NCBI GenBank assembly: GCA_031979385.1 | Contig: DALZEF010000034.1 | Location: forward strand, 1-22,545 | Direction of reading: 5' to 3' | Length of the DNA: 22,545 bases | Origin: Timonella sp031979385 | Lineage (GTDB): Bacteria > Actinomycetota > Actinomycetes > Actinomycetales > Cellulomonadaceae | Part shown: in pieces, positions 1 to 6,903 of the stretch | Layout: the number at the start of each line of letters is the position of its first letter | How positions within the stretch are numbered: the first letter of the stretch is position 1 | Position numbers and translations under genes: made by a program | The notes under the pieces: model-generated | What the model was told of the DNA's origin: nothing | The model's database searches: none | Seen by the model: only the letters and a program-made list of their open reading frames with translations

Positions 1-311
1 GCAGTGAACGCAGACCATCGCGCAGCGACCGTGCATGCTGGTTACCGATATCAGGAGCGGACGTCACGATCAATGCGGCTAGAGCATTGATGAGTTTGCG
101 GGCCTCGTCAAGATCCATCAACTGCGAGGCGTCCTCGGTATCAGCCAGACCGCACTTCACTGCGGCCGCGCTCATCAGGTGCACTGCGGCCGTCACGATC
201 ACCTCGACCGCTGCCACCTCGGAGATATCGCGTAGGGCCTCCTGCGCGGCGCTGTCGGCATAGGAGAAGGACACAGGTGCTTGCGTCGAAGAGGATTCGA
301 AAGTGCTCATG
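1..311 (-). CDS. DUF1844 domain protein, C-terminus cut by window edge
   Basis: The minus strand reads from an ATG at 311 to the window edge without a stop, giving 103 residues beginning MSTFESSSTQ. The hydrophobic helix around residues 33-52 (VAAVEVIVTAAVHLMSAAAV) and the segment DLDEARKLINALAALI (residues 66-81) match the pattern of the small DUF1844 family, which in many actinobacteria lies close to infC. The molecular function of the family is unknown. A weak purine stretch (GAAAGA) lies about 8 bases upstream of the ATG. The protein may be nearly complete, because family members are commonly only slightly longer. It is separated from the catalase gene, which reads in the same direction, by a hairpin terminator. 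The family call rests on recalled sequence pattern, not on a search. Confidence 0.72.
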
Positions 312-439
312 GAGCCATTCTTTCAAATAAACGCAACCAACACGTCATCCTTTCGGTGGAAAAATAAACCATGTCGACCACACTTTAGGGCAAAACCACA
401 GGTGGCAGATGAAAAATCGCGGACATCCAAGACATGAAG

Positions 440-472
440 GGAGGGGTGAGATCCAAAGGATCTCACCCCTCC
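440..472 (-). terminator. Hairpin terminator downstream of catalase
   Basis: Two perfectly complementary 15-base arms (440-454 and 458-472) enclose a 3-base loop, starting 14 bases beyond the catalase stop. There is no clear U-tract after it on the minus strand, so termination strength is uncertain. It most likely isolates the catalase transcript from the DUF1844 gene. Confidence 0.75.
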
Positions 473-485
473 TCGTCGCTAAAGG

Positions 486-1934
486 CTACTTGCCGACAGA
501 TTCACGGAGCCTTGCACCGAGCGAGGCATCCACGTTGGTCCAGTACTGGAAGAAACGTTCACGGATCTCATCAACGGTGATCGATTTACCCTGACCGGTC
601 AGAGTCTCGAGGAACCGTCCGCGAGCGGCGTCATCGAAAACCTCGCGGTACAGGGTTCCAGCCTGACCGAAGTCGGAGTCCTCAGCGCGCAACGTGTAGG
701 CCGCACGCAAGAGCTCGCCGTCAGTCTCCCAGTTGACCTCACCGGCACGTGCCTCGTCAGCCTCTGGGTAACCTGAGTGGTTGGTGTTGTGCACAGGTAC
801 TTCGTAGTCGTTGAAGTGGTAGCGCATGTTGCCCTCGTGCTGATAGTTGAATACCTCAGCGGCATGTGGCTGGTTCACTGGCAACTGGTTGTAGTTGGCA
901 CCGATGCGGTAACGCTGAGCGTCTGGATATGCGAATACGCGACCCATGAGCATCTTGTCTGGCGAGATGCCGGTTCCAGGGACCAGGTTCGAAGGGGAGA
1001 ACGCGGCCTGTTCGATCTCCGCGAAGAAGTTGCGCGGGTTCCGGTTGAGAGTGAGTTCACCGACCTTGACCAGTGGATAGTCAGCGTGCGGCCATACCTT
1101 AGTCAGATCGAATGGATTGAAACGGTAGGTTTTCGCATCCTCGAACGGCATGACCTGAACGTTCAGATCCCAGACAGGAGCGTCTCCACGGTCGATCGCC
1201 TCGAACAGATCGCGGCGGTAGAAGTCAGCGTCCGCACCGGCGATACGCTGGGCTTCATCATTCGACAGGTGAGCCAGACCCTGGCGGGAGATGAAGTGGT
1301 ATTTGACCCAGAACTTCTCGCCAGCCGCATTCTCCCACGAGTAGGTGTGCGAGCCGTAGCCGTTCATGTGGCGCCAGGTAGCCGGCAAACCACGGTCACC
1401 CATCAGATAGGTCACCTGGTGAGCCGATTCAGGGGAACGGGTCCAAAAGTCCCATTGCATGTCCGCGTCGCGCAGCCCCTTGCCGTTGCGCTTCTGGGAG
1501 TGGATAAAGTCTGGGAACTTGATTGCATCGCGGATGAAGAACACAGGGGTGTTGTTACCCACGATGTCGAGGTTTCCCTCGGTCGTGTAGAAGCGCACAG
1601 CAAAACCGCGTACGTCACGCCATGTGTCAGGCGAACCCTGTTCACCGGCCACGGAGGAGAAGCGAATAAGGGTCTCGGACGCAGCGCCCTTCTGGAAAGC
1701 GGCAGCCTTGGTGTATTGCGAAACATCCTCAGTGATGACAAGTTCACCAAATGCTCCACCACCCTTGGCGTGTGGGTTGCGCTCCGGCACGCGCTCGCGG
1801 TTGAATGACGCAAGTTTTTCCACGAGGAATCGGTCATGCAGTGCGGTGACGCCGTCAGGTCCAGTGGTCAAAGAGTGCTGTGAGCTCGCGATTGGCGAGC
1901 CATTTTGGGCCGTGGTGTAGTTCTGCGAAGTCAT
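486..1934 (-). CDS. katA: Monofunctional haem catalase, small-subunit (clade 3) type
   Basis: This protein converts hydrogen peroxide to water and oxygen in the cytoplasm. I chose the ATG at 1934 (MTSQNYTT, 482 residues) because AAGGAG lies 4 bases upstream; the open frame runs 24 codons further without a ribosome site. The distal haem His is at residue 55 in ERNPHAKGGGAFG, the catalytic Asn at about residue 128 in VGNNTPVFF, and the proximal haem-ligand Tyr at residue 336 in GRVFAYPDAQRYRIG, all in family spacing. There is no C-terminal flavodoxin-like domain, so it is the small-subunit class. It lies about 100 bases downstream of a Fur-family gene in the same direction, which suggests a peroxide-responsive two-gene operon. 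The symbol katA is by family convention. Confidence 0.96.
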   Translation of the reverse strand: MTSQNYTTAQNGSPIASSQHSLTTGPDGVTALHDRFLVEKLASFNRERVPERNPHAKGGGAFGELVITEDVSQYTKAAAFQKGAASETLIRFSSVAGEQGSPDTWRDVRGFAVRFYTTEGNLDIVGNNTPVFFIRDAIKFPDFIHSQKRNGKGLRDADMQWDFWTRSPESAHQVTYLMGDRGLPATWRHMNGYGSHTYSWENAAGEKFWVKYHFISRQGLAHLSNDEAQRIAGADADFYRRDLFEAIDRGDAPVWDLNVQVMPFEDAKTYRFNPFDLTKVWPHADYPLVKVGELTLNRNPRNFFAEIEQAAFSPSNLVPGTGISPDKMLMGRVFAYPDAQRYRIGANYNQLPVNQPHAAEVFNYQHEGNMRYHFNDYEVPVHNTNHSGYPEADEARAGEVNWETDGELLRAAYTLRAEDSDFGQAGTLYREVFDDAARGRFLETLTGQGKSITVDEIRERFFQYWTNVDASLGARLRESVGK

Positions 1935-1954
1935 GTGTCTCCTTGACATTAGGT

Positions 1955-1978
1955 GGCAGGCGGTGAGGGCCGCCTGCC
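1955..1978 (-). promoter_or_regulatory. Hairpin between fur-family gene and catalase
   Basis: Arms 1955-1963 and 1970-1978 are perfectly complementary (9 bp, GC-rich) with a 6-base loop. The hairpin lies about 20 bases upstream of the catalase ATG and just before its ribosome site, inside the likely fur-katA transcript. It lacks a U-tract, so processing, mRNA stabilisation or partial attenuation are more likely than full termination. A smaller GGCC-TTTC-GGCC hairpin lies nearby at about 1991-2002. Confidence 0.5.
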
Positions 1979-2034
1979 GGTGCGAGTTAAAGGGCCGAAA
2001 GGCCATTCCGCCACATTCATGGATGTCGGTTTTA

Positions 2035-2487
2035 TTAGATTTCCGACGATTCGGTTGCCTTCTCTGCGTCCGCGCAATCGCGGCACGTACCCCAGTAGGT
2101 GACCTCTGCGGTGGCTACCGTGAAATCAAAGGCTTGGGACGGTGTGAGGCAGGGCGCATGTCCGACCGCGCAGTCCACGTCTTCAATGCGTCCGCATCCC
2201 GTGCAGATGAGGTGGTGGTGGTTGTCGCCCACGCGCAGCTCGTACCGTGCGGGGTGACCGGCAGGTTCGATCTCATTAACGAGATCCGAGGCGGTCAATG
2301 CGTGAAGGGCATCGTAGACCGCTTGAACCGAGGCTGTTCCGAGTTTCTCGCGGACCGCATTGAGGATGTGATCTGCTCCCGTGTGAGGAGCGTGCGCGAG
2401 AACCTCGAGTGTTGCCATGCGAATGGCCGTGACGCGCAGCCCTTTGGACCGGAGCAGTTCGTCAGGCGCTGTTGTGTGCATGTCCAT
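2035..2487 (-). CDS. Fur/PerR-family metal-dependent repressor
   Basis: This is a cytoplasmic DNA-binding regulator, probably sensing peroxide or iron and controlling the catalase next to it. The N-terminal winged helix covers about residues 8-80 (LRSKGLRVTAIRMATLEVL; VQAVYDALHALTASDLV). The dimerisation domain has the family His cluster HHHLICTGCG (from about residue 90). Two CxxC pairs (CTGC at about 95-98 and CRDC at about 135-138) probably hold a structural zinc. I prefer the ATG at 2487 (150 residues) because GAGG lies 9 bases upstream; the ATG at 2493 would have a 3-base spacing. It precedes katA in the same direction with about 100 bases between, like furA-katG pairs in mycobacteria. 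Whether it senses peroxide, iron or another metal cannot be read from the sequence. Confidence 0.9.
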   Translation of the reverse strand: MDMHTTAPDELLRSKGLRVTAIRMATLEVLAHAPHTGADHILNAVREKLGTASVQAVYDALHALTASDLVNEIEPAGHPARYELRVGDNHHHLICTGCGRIEDVDCAVGHAPCLTPSQAFDFTVATAEVTYWGTCRDCADAEKATESSEI

Positions 2488-2500
2488 AACCATACACCTC

Positions 2501-2523
2501 TTTTCTGGAACAATTCAAGAAAA
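2501..2523. promoter_or_regulatory. Candidate Fur-family operator (23-bp imperfect palindrome)
   Basis: The sequence has the symmetry TTTTCTnGAAnnnTTCnAGAAAA: two 10-base arms with one mismatched position and a 3-base centre. It abuts the ribosome site of the Fur-family gene, where a repressor would block the start of that transcript. Autoregulation through such a site is typical of fur-catalase pairs. A second, smaller palindrome (AAACGAACGTTT, 2521-2532) overlaps its upstream end. Confidence 0.5.
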
Positions 2524-2532
2524 CGAACGTTT

Positions 2533-2719
2533 CTGTTGAAAGATTTAGTCTGACTGATTGTGTTAATGTGTCAGGCTTGATGTGAGCCGGATCCTGTATT
2601 GCAAGCTGAGGGTTGTGCTTCGCTGGCGCTCTCGCTTTGTGAGGCTGGTTTTCCCTACCGTGCTGGCGGCCGCTGCGGCTCAGATCACACGGATTGACCG
2701 GCGGCGGCTGCCGCGGGTT
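2533..2719. other. Non-coding interval upstream of the infC leader
   Basis: No gene is supported here. The stretch between the fur operator and the infC leader contains a GC-rich segment (about 2664-2716) with short GCGGC/GCCGC inverted repeats. No RNA gene is recognisable. The fur promoter should lie at its left end on the minus strand, but I see no convincing -35/-10 pair. Confidence 0.4.
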
Positions 2720-2727
2720 GTGATAGA
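2718..2727 (+). promoter_or_regulatory. Possible extended -10 promoter for infC operon
   Basis: The string TGATAGATT at about 2719-2727 fits an extended -10 (TGn-TAnnnT). No good -35 stands at the usual distance. If used, the infC transcript would carry a leader of roughly 265 bases. A second candidate is TTGTCA (2887-2892), 17 bases, then GATACC (2910-2915). Confidence 0.3.
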
Positions 2728-2734
2728 TTAGGTG

Positions 2735-3001
2735 ACTGACCGACCTGCTAGGGCCGAAAGGTTCCTTCAGTGGGTATGCAAGTGGAGATATCCCACCTGA
2801 GTTTCGCCGCCAACATCATTCGATGAACGCGTTGCTGAGACCGGGTCCAACTGGTCCGCCTCATCTTTGAGGAATTTGCTGACGTGTTGTCAGTGTATTC
2901 GGTATCAACGATACCGTCGGACTTGTATGCCTCCGCTCTGCTTAGAGATGGGGGCATTTCTCGTTTCTAAGGTCTACAACCGAAATTTTGAGGAGCATCA
3001 A
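2735..3001 (+). promoter_or_regulatory. Long structured 5' leader of infC
   Basis: About 270 non-coding bases precede infC and contain several inverted repeats. One is CAG-TGGG / CCCA-C-CTG (2768-2774 with 2792-2799, one bulge). Another is CCTCA-TCTT-TGAGG (2859-2872). The third is CGGTATC-AAC-GATACCG (2900-2916, perfect 7-bp arms), whose right arm is the -10 of the second promoter candidate. An open frame continues upstream of infC through this leader, but it has no ribosome site and no IF-3 similarity. Control of infC-rpmI-rplT by a leader is known in other bacteria; here it is inferred. Confidence 0.4.
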
Positions 3002-3709
3002 ATCAGCGAGCCGCGCATCAACGATCGAATCCGCGTTCCCGAGGTTCGACTCGTCGGACCATCAGGGGAACAGGTCGGTGTTGTCCGCCTTGAGGTTGCA
3101 CTGGGCTTGGCCCAGGAAGCCGACCTCGACCTCGTTGAGGTCGCACCGGATGCACGCCCACCAGTGTGCAAGCTTATGGACTACGGCAAGTTCAAGTACG
3201 AGTCAGACATGAAGGCTCGTGAAGCTCGCCGAAACCAGGCAAACACGGTGCTCAAGGAAATCCGTTTCCGCCTGAAGATTGATGACCACGACTACCAGAC
3301 CAAGAAGGGCCATGTGGAGCGCTTCCTGTCCGCTGGTGACAAGGTCAAGGTCATGATCATGTTCCGTGGACGCGAGCAGTCCCGTCCAGAAATGGGCATC
3401 CGGCTACTCCAGCGTCTTGCTGAGGACGTTTCGGAACTCGGTTTCATCGAGTCCGCTCCGAAGCAGGACGGCCGCAACATGATCATGGTTCTCGGTCCAG
3501 TCAAGAAGAAGGCCGAGGCGAAGAGCGAGCAGCGTCGTCGCCGCGAGGACGGTAAGCCATCGCGGGAAGAACGCAAGGCCGAGCGTCAAGACGCTCCTGC
3601 TCCAGCACAGGCGACAAAGCCAGAGGTCGACGTCGAAGAGGTCGAGTCCTCCGGTTACCCAGCCACCCGCAAGAAGACTTCCGCGAAGCCCACTCCAGCG
3701 AGTGAGTGA
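3002..3709 (+). CDS. infC: Translation initiation factor IF-3
   Basis: IF-3 binds the 30S subunit, prevents premature 50S joining and checks the start codon and initiator tRNA. I start it at ATC 3002 (ISEPRINDRIRVPEVRLVGP, 235 residues): GAGGAG lies 6 bases upstream, family homology begins exactly here, and infC is known for rare AUU/AUC starts that IF-3 itself disfavours, giving autoregulation. The N-domain spans about residues 1-75 (RPPVCKLMDYGKFKYE at its end), followed by a basic linker. The C-domain runs about 85-178 (FRGREQSRPEMG, KQDGRNMIMVLGP). A lysine/arginine- and Ala/Pro-rich tail of about 55 residues follows, as in other actinobacteria. It heads the infC-rpmI-rplT ribosomal cluster. 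Confidence 0.96.
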   Translation: MSEPRINDRIRVPEVRLVGPSGEQVGVVRLEVALGLAQEADLDLVEVAPDARPPVCKLMDYGKFKYESDMKAREARRNQANTVLKEIRFRLKIDDHDYQTKKGHVERFLSAGDKVKVMIMFRGREQSRPEMGIRLLQRLAEDVSELGFIESAPKQDGRNMIMVLGPVKKKAEAKSEQRRRREDGKPSREERKAERQDAPAPAQATKPEVDVEEVESSGYPATRKKTSAKPTPASE

Positions 3710-3720
3710 GCGACACCGCA

Positions 3721-3763
3721 ACGTTGATTTCATCAATGTAGCTGTAGTCCACACCGACTACAG
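3721..3763 (+). promoter_or_regulatory. Two back-to-back hairpins between infC and rpmI
   Basis: The first hairpin pairs ACGTTGAT (3721-3728) with ATCAATGT (3732-3739) across TTC, 8 pairs with one G-U. The second pairs CTGTAGTC (3742-3749) with GACTACAG (3756-3763) across CACACC, 8 perfect pairs. Only 2 bases separate them and neither has a U-tract. They may be an RNase processing site or a ribosomal-protein control element (L20 represses this operon in other bacteria). Confidence 0.5.
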
Positions 3764-3821
3764 TCCGATTCATGTCTCAACCCGATAGGGGAAGGGACCG
3801 AAAGCAAGGAGAACGGCAGCC

Positions 3822-4016
3822 ATGCCGAAGAACAAGACGCACTCCGGCGCTAAGAAGCGTTTCCGTATCACGGGTAGCGGCAAGGTTATGCGTGAGCAGG
3901 CGAACAAGCGTCACCTTCTCGAGCACAAGTCGAGCACCCGCACTCGCCGCCTGTCGGCTGACCTCGAGGTAAGCCCAGCGGACGTCAAGAAGGTCAAGAA
4001 GCTTCTCGGCAAGTGA
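3822..4016 (+). CDS. rpmI: Large-subunit ribosomal protein bL35
   Basis: This is a 64-residue, very basic ribosomal protein starting MPKNKTHSGAKKRFRITGSG and ending VKKVKKLLGK, the full usual length of bL35. An AAGGAG ribosome site lies about 9 bases upstream of the ATG. It sits about 110 bases after infC and 62 bases before rplT, the standard order. The gap before it contains two hairpins and the gap after it one. Confidence 0.98.
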   Translation: MPKNKTHSGAKKRFRITGSGKVMREQANKRHLLEHKSSTRTRRLSADLEVSPADVKKVKKLLGK

Positions 4017-4022
4017 CCCTCC

Positions 4023-4041
4023 CAGTTGCCCTCAGCAACTG
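4023..4041 (+). promoter_or_regulatory. Hairpin between rpmI and rplT
   Basis: CAGTTGC (4023-4029) and GCAACTG (4035-4041) form perfect 7-bp arms around CCTCA, starting 7 bases after the rpmI stop. There is no U-tract, so it is more likely a processing or stability element than a terminator. Confidence 0.4.
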
Positions 4042-4078
4042 AAGATCATTTCAGAACTTTTACACAAAGGAGATTCAC

Positions 4079-4465
4079 GTGGCACGCGTGAAGCGGGCGG
4101 TCAACGCCCAGAAGAAGCGCCGTACGACTCTTGAGCTCGCATCCGGCTACCGTGGTCAGCGTTCCCGCCTTTACCGCAAGGCGAAGGAACAGGTAACCCA
4201 CTCATTCGTTTACAACTACCGCGACCGTAAGAAGCGTAAGGGCGACTTCCGCAAGCTGTGGATTCAGCGCATCAACGCTGCAGCCCGCGCACAGGGCCTG
4301 ACGTACAACCGCTTCATCCAGGGCCTCAAGGCTGCTGGCGTTGAGGTAGACCGTCGTGTTCTTGCTGAACTCGCTGTTAACGACGTGGCAACCTTCAACA
4401 CCCTCGTGGGAGTTGCAAAGAACGCTCTGCCAGCGGACGTCAACGCTCCTAAGGAAGCTGCCTGA
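4079..4465 (+). CDS. rplT: Large-subunit ribosomal protein bL20
   Basis: bL20 binds 23S rRNA early in 50S assembly and in several phyla represses its own operon. The protein has 128 residues, starting at a GTG (4079) with AAAGGAG 6 bases upstream. The sequence MARVKRAVNAQKKRRTTLEL opens the long basic N-terminal helix; the globular C-domain contains YNRFIQGLKAAGVEVDRRVL (about residues 76-95). The C-terminal tail KNALPADVNAPKEAA is slightly longer than in many homologues. It is the last gene of the infC cluster, ended by a strong terminator. Confidence 0.98.
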   Translation: MARVKRAVNAQKKRRTTLELASGYRGQRSRLYRKAKEQVTHSFVYNYRDRKKRKGDFRKLWIQRINAAARAQGLTYNRFIQGLKAAGVEVDRRVLAELAVNDVATFNTLVGVAKNALPADVNAPKEAA

Positions 4466-4482
4466 CCCGCTCGTGACGAAAG

Positions 4483-4526
4483 ATTCCCGCGTGTTCCCAT
4501 TGATGGAGCACGCGGGAATTTTGTTT
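4483..4526 (+). terminator. Rho-independent terminator after rplT
   Basis: ATTCCCGCGTG (4483-4493) pairs perfectly with CACGCGGGAAT (4509-4519), 11 bp, followed by TTTTGTTT. It begins 17 bases after the rplT stop and ends just before the methyltransferase gene, which must therefore have its own start signal or live on read-through. Confidence 0.88.
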
Positions 4527-4543
4527 GAAAGGAACTTAAGGCG

Positions 4544-5380
4544 ATGCTCGAGAACCCGCGAAGTGACCGCGTCAAGCACGTGCGTGCGTTACAGACGCGC
4601 AGTGCCCGCAAGCGGCACGGACAGTATCTCGTAGAAGGGCCCCAGGGGGTGCGAGAAGCAGTCCGCTACGCACCTGACGACATCCGGGACATCTACGCGA
4701 CCACCGAGACGATGCAACGCTACCCAGACATCTTTGAGGACGCTGCTGAAACTCGCCTATGGGTCCACCAGGCATCACCTGATGTGATCTCGGCAATGAG
4801 CGGTGACGCACAGGGCGTCATCGCTGTGTTACACCGCAAGGACCGCACTCTCGCGGACGTTGATCTCTCCAGCGCGCGTAACGTTGCCGTTCTATGCTGC
4901 GTACGTGACCCTGGAAACGCGGGCACCATCATTCGCGCAGCCGATGCGGCGGGTGCCGACCTTGTGATTCTCAGCGACGAGAGCGTCGACATCTTTAACC
5001 CAAAAGTCGTGCGCTCCACAGCGGGCTCGATGTTTCACCTCCCCGTCATCAGCGGCGTTGCCGTTGAAGAGATCGCAGCAGGACTGCGAACAGCCGGTAT
5101 CCAGATCTTCGCCGCCGCCGGCAGCGGCGCCTATGACCTCGATGATCTACTCGACAACATAGGCCCCACACGCAATGGTGCGCTGGTTGATAAATCGACG
5201 CCAGATGCTGCCGCGCCGACCGCATGGTTCTTTGGCAACGAGGCCCAAGGGCTCTCCGAGGCTGAACTGAGTCTTGCGGATTACTCCGTGCGGGTTCCGC
5301 TACGTGGCAGAGCCGAATCCCTGAACGTGGCGACAGCCGCAACGGTATGTCTCTATGCAACATCGAGGGCGCAGCGTTAG
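4544..5380 (+). CDS. SpoU/TrmH-family RNA 2'-O-ribose methyltransferase
   Basis: This enzyme is predicted to methylate a ribose 2'-hydroxyl in rRNA or tRNA using S-adenosylmethionine. The 278-residue protein has an N-terminal substrate-binding domain (about residues 8-100) and a C-terminal knotted SPOUT domain. Motif 1 is NAGTIIRAADAAGAD (125-139, with N125 and R131), motif 2 FFGNEAQGLS (229-238), and motif 3 VPLRGRAESLNVATAA (251-266). A purine-rich stretch (AAGG) lies close before the ATG. The position between rplT and pheS is the usual actinobacterial place for this rRNA methylase, often labelled tsnR-like. The modified nucleotide cannot be deduced. Confidence 0.93.
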   Translation: MLENPRSDRVKHVRALQTRSARKRHGQYLVEGPQGVREAVRYAPDDIRDIYATTETMQRYPDIFEDAAETRLWVHQASPDVISAMSGDAQGVIAVLHRKDRTLADVDLSSARNVAVLCCVRDPGNAGTIIRAADAAGADLVILSDESVDIFNPKVVRSTAGSMFHLPVISGVAVEEIAAGLRTAGIQIFAAAGSGAYDLDDLLDNIGPTRNGALVDKSTPDAAAPTAWFFGNEAQGLSEAELSLADYSVRVPLRGRAESLNVATAATVCLYATSRAQR

Positions 5381-5464
5381 GGTATTCGTTAGCGCAGATC
5401 ATCGTGCAGGTTTTGATTGTTCGGAGCGGGAAATCATCGTGCTCTTATCCAAGCTGAGGTAGAC

Positions 5465-6832
5465 ATGTCGAAAAGCAACCTGTCCGCAGGACTGAAGGTC
5501 CGCCACCTGACCATGATGGGTCTTGGCTCAGCGGTTGGTGCGGGTCTTTTTGTCGGTGCGGGACAGTCCATCGCCACTGCTGGTCCTGGAGTCCTTGTCT
5601 CCTACGCCCTTGCCGGACTCGTGGTTGTTTCCGTGATGTTCATGCTTGGCGAGATGGCGAGTGCCAAGCCTTCCTCAGGAGCGTTCTCCACTTATGCCGA
5701 AGAGGGCGTGGGGAAGTGGGCAGGATTTGCGGTTGGCTGGATCTACTGGTTTATGCTCATCATGGTGTTGGGCGTGGAGATCCTCGCGGCAACCTCCATC
5801 ATGGCCACGTGGACTCCAGTACCGCAGTCAGTGATCGCACTCGCACTCATCGCGCTGTTCGCCGCGGTGAACTTGATTGGCGTTCGCCAGTTCGGCGAGA
5901 TGGAGTTCTGGTTTGCGGCCATAAAGGTTGCGGCCATCATTGTGTTCCTTGCAATCGGAGCGTTGGCGCTGATCGGTGTTCTGAATGCACCAGAGGGAGC
6001 CGGATTGTCCCGACTGTTCAACGGTGAGGGCGGTTTTTTCCCAACCGGCGCATCCGGGGTGGCAGCCGGTCTGCTGGCCGTGATGTTCGCTTTTGGAGGT
6101 ATCGAGATCATCACGATCGCGGCCGCTGAAGCCACCAACCCACAGGATTCCATCCGCCGCGCAACGTTCTCGATCATCGGTCGGATCCTGTTCTTCTACC
6201 TGGGATCGGTATTCATCATCCTGACCGTGCTGTCCTGGAATGATCCCGCCATCGCGGACAAAGGCGCTTTTGTGGCAGTTCTCGAAGCCATCAATGTGCA
6301 GGGCGCGGCCAAGGTCATGGAAGTGATCATCGTCATCGCGCTCCTCTCCGCCTTCAACGCTCAGATCTATGGCACCTCCCGTATGGCCTATTCGTTGTCT
6401 GAGCGCGGCGAGGGCAACAGGGTGCTCCTCGCCGTCTCGAAGAACGGGGTCCCTTACGTTGCGGTGCTCGTTTCCGTGTTCTTCGCGGTGCTTGCAGTGA
6501 TCTTGCATATGGTTGAAGGCGAGATGGCAGGAATCCTTCTGGACGCTGTCGGTGCATCGCTGTTGATCATTTGGTTCTTCATCGCGCTTTCGCAGATCCG
6601 GCTACGGCCAAAGTACGAGGAACAGGGATTGCTTCGCCTGCGCACCTGGGCACACCCGTGGCTTGGAATCGGCACGATGATGGCTATCGCTGCTTTCGGG
6701 ATACTCATGCTATTCAACGAGACCGGACGCCGTAACCTGCTGCTGGCCCTCGTGATCTTCCTTGTCATCGTGGGGATCTACGTCATCAAACAGGCAACAT
6801 CACGCCGTGATCGTGTGGACGCTTCAGCCTAG
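5465..6832 (+). CDS. APC-superfamily amino-acid permease
   Basis: This is a predicted inner-membrane amino-acid transporter of the AAT/GABA-permease type, probably proton-coupled uptake. I chose the ATG at 5465 (MSKSNLSAGLKVRHLTMMGL, 455 residues), with GAGG 5 bases upstream; a TTG 16 codons earlier has no ribosome site. The helix-1 glycine motif GLGSAVGAGLFVGAG lies at residues 19-33. About 12 hydrophobic segments follow, with the conserved GIEIITIAAAEATNP around residues 210-226. The last helix ends before the basic tail KQATSRRDRVDASA. The substrate is not readable from sequence. It interrupts the usual rRNA methylase-pheS adjacency, so it is probably a lineage-specific insertion. Codon use looks like its neighbours. 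Confidence 0.9.
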   Translation: MSKSNLSAGLKVRHLTMMGLGSAVGAGLFVGAGQSIATAGPGVLVSYALAGLVVVSVMFMLGEMASAKPSSGAFSTYAEEGVGKWAGFAVGWIYWFMLIMVLGVEILAATSIMATWTPVPQSVIALALIALFAAVNLIGVRQFGEMEFWFAAIKVAAIIVFLAIGALALIGVLNAPEGAGLSRLFNGEGGFFPTGASGVAAGLLAVMFAFGGIEIITIAAAEATNPQDSIRRATFSIIGRILFFYLGSVFIILTVLSWNDPAIADKGAFVAVLEAINVQGAAKVMEVIIVIALLSAFNAQIYGTSRMAYSLSERGEGNRVLLAVSKNGVPYVAVLVSVFFAVLAVILHMVEGEMAGILLDAVGASLLIIWFFIALSQIRLRPKYEEQGLLRLRTWAHPWLGIGTMMAIAAFGILMLFNETGRRNLLLALVIFLVIVGIYVIKQATSRRDRVDASA

Positions 6833-6849
6833 CGGCACCCATAAGGCAT

Positions 6850-6855
6850 TAGAAT
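6850..6855 (+). promoter_or_regulatory. Candidate -10 element of pheST promoter
   Basis: TAGAAT stands 48 bases upstream of the pheS ATG, just after the permease stop. It fits TAnnnT well, but no good -35 hexamer is seen 16-18 bases before it, which is common in actinobacteria. Confidence 0.4.
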
Positions 6856-6903
6856 GGACGATGGCCAAATCTAGCCTCGTTTGTAACGCCCTGAAAGGCA
6901 CCT

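Noticed and set aside
777..1808. Long plus-strand open frame opposite the catalase gene
   Set aside because: It is the antisense shadow of a clearly identified catalase, with no ribosome site or recognisable domain.
2748..2957. Minus-strand open frame in the infC leader
   Set aside because: No ribosome site, no similarity that I recognise, and it covers the hairpin-rich leader.
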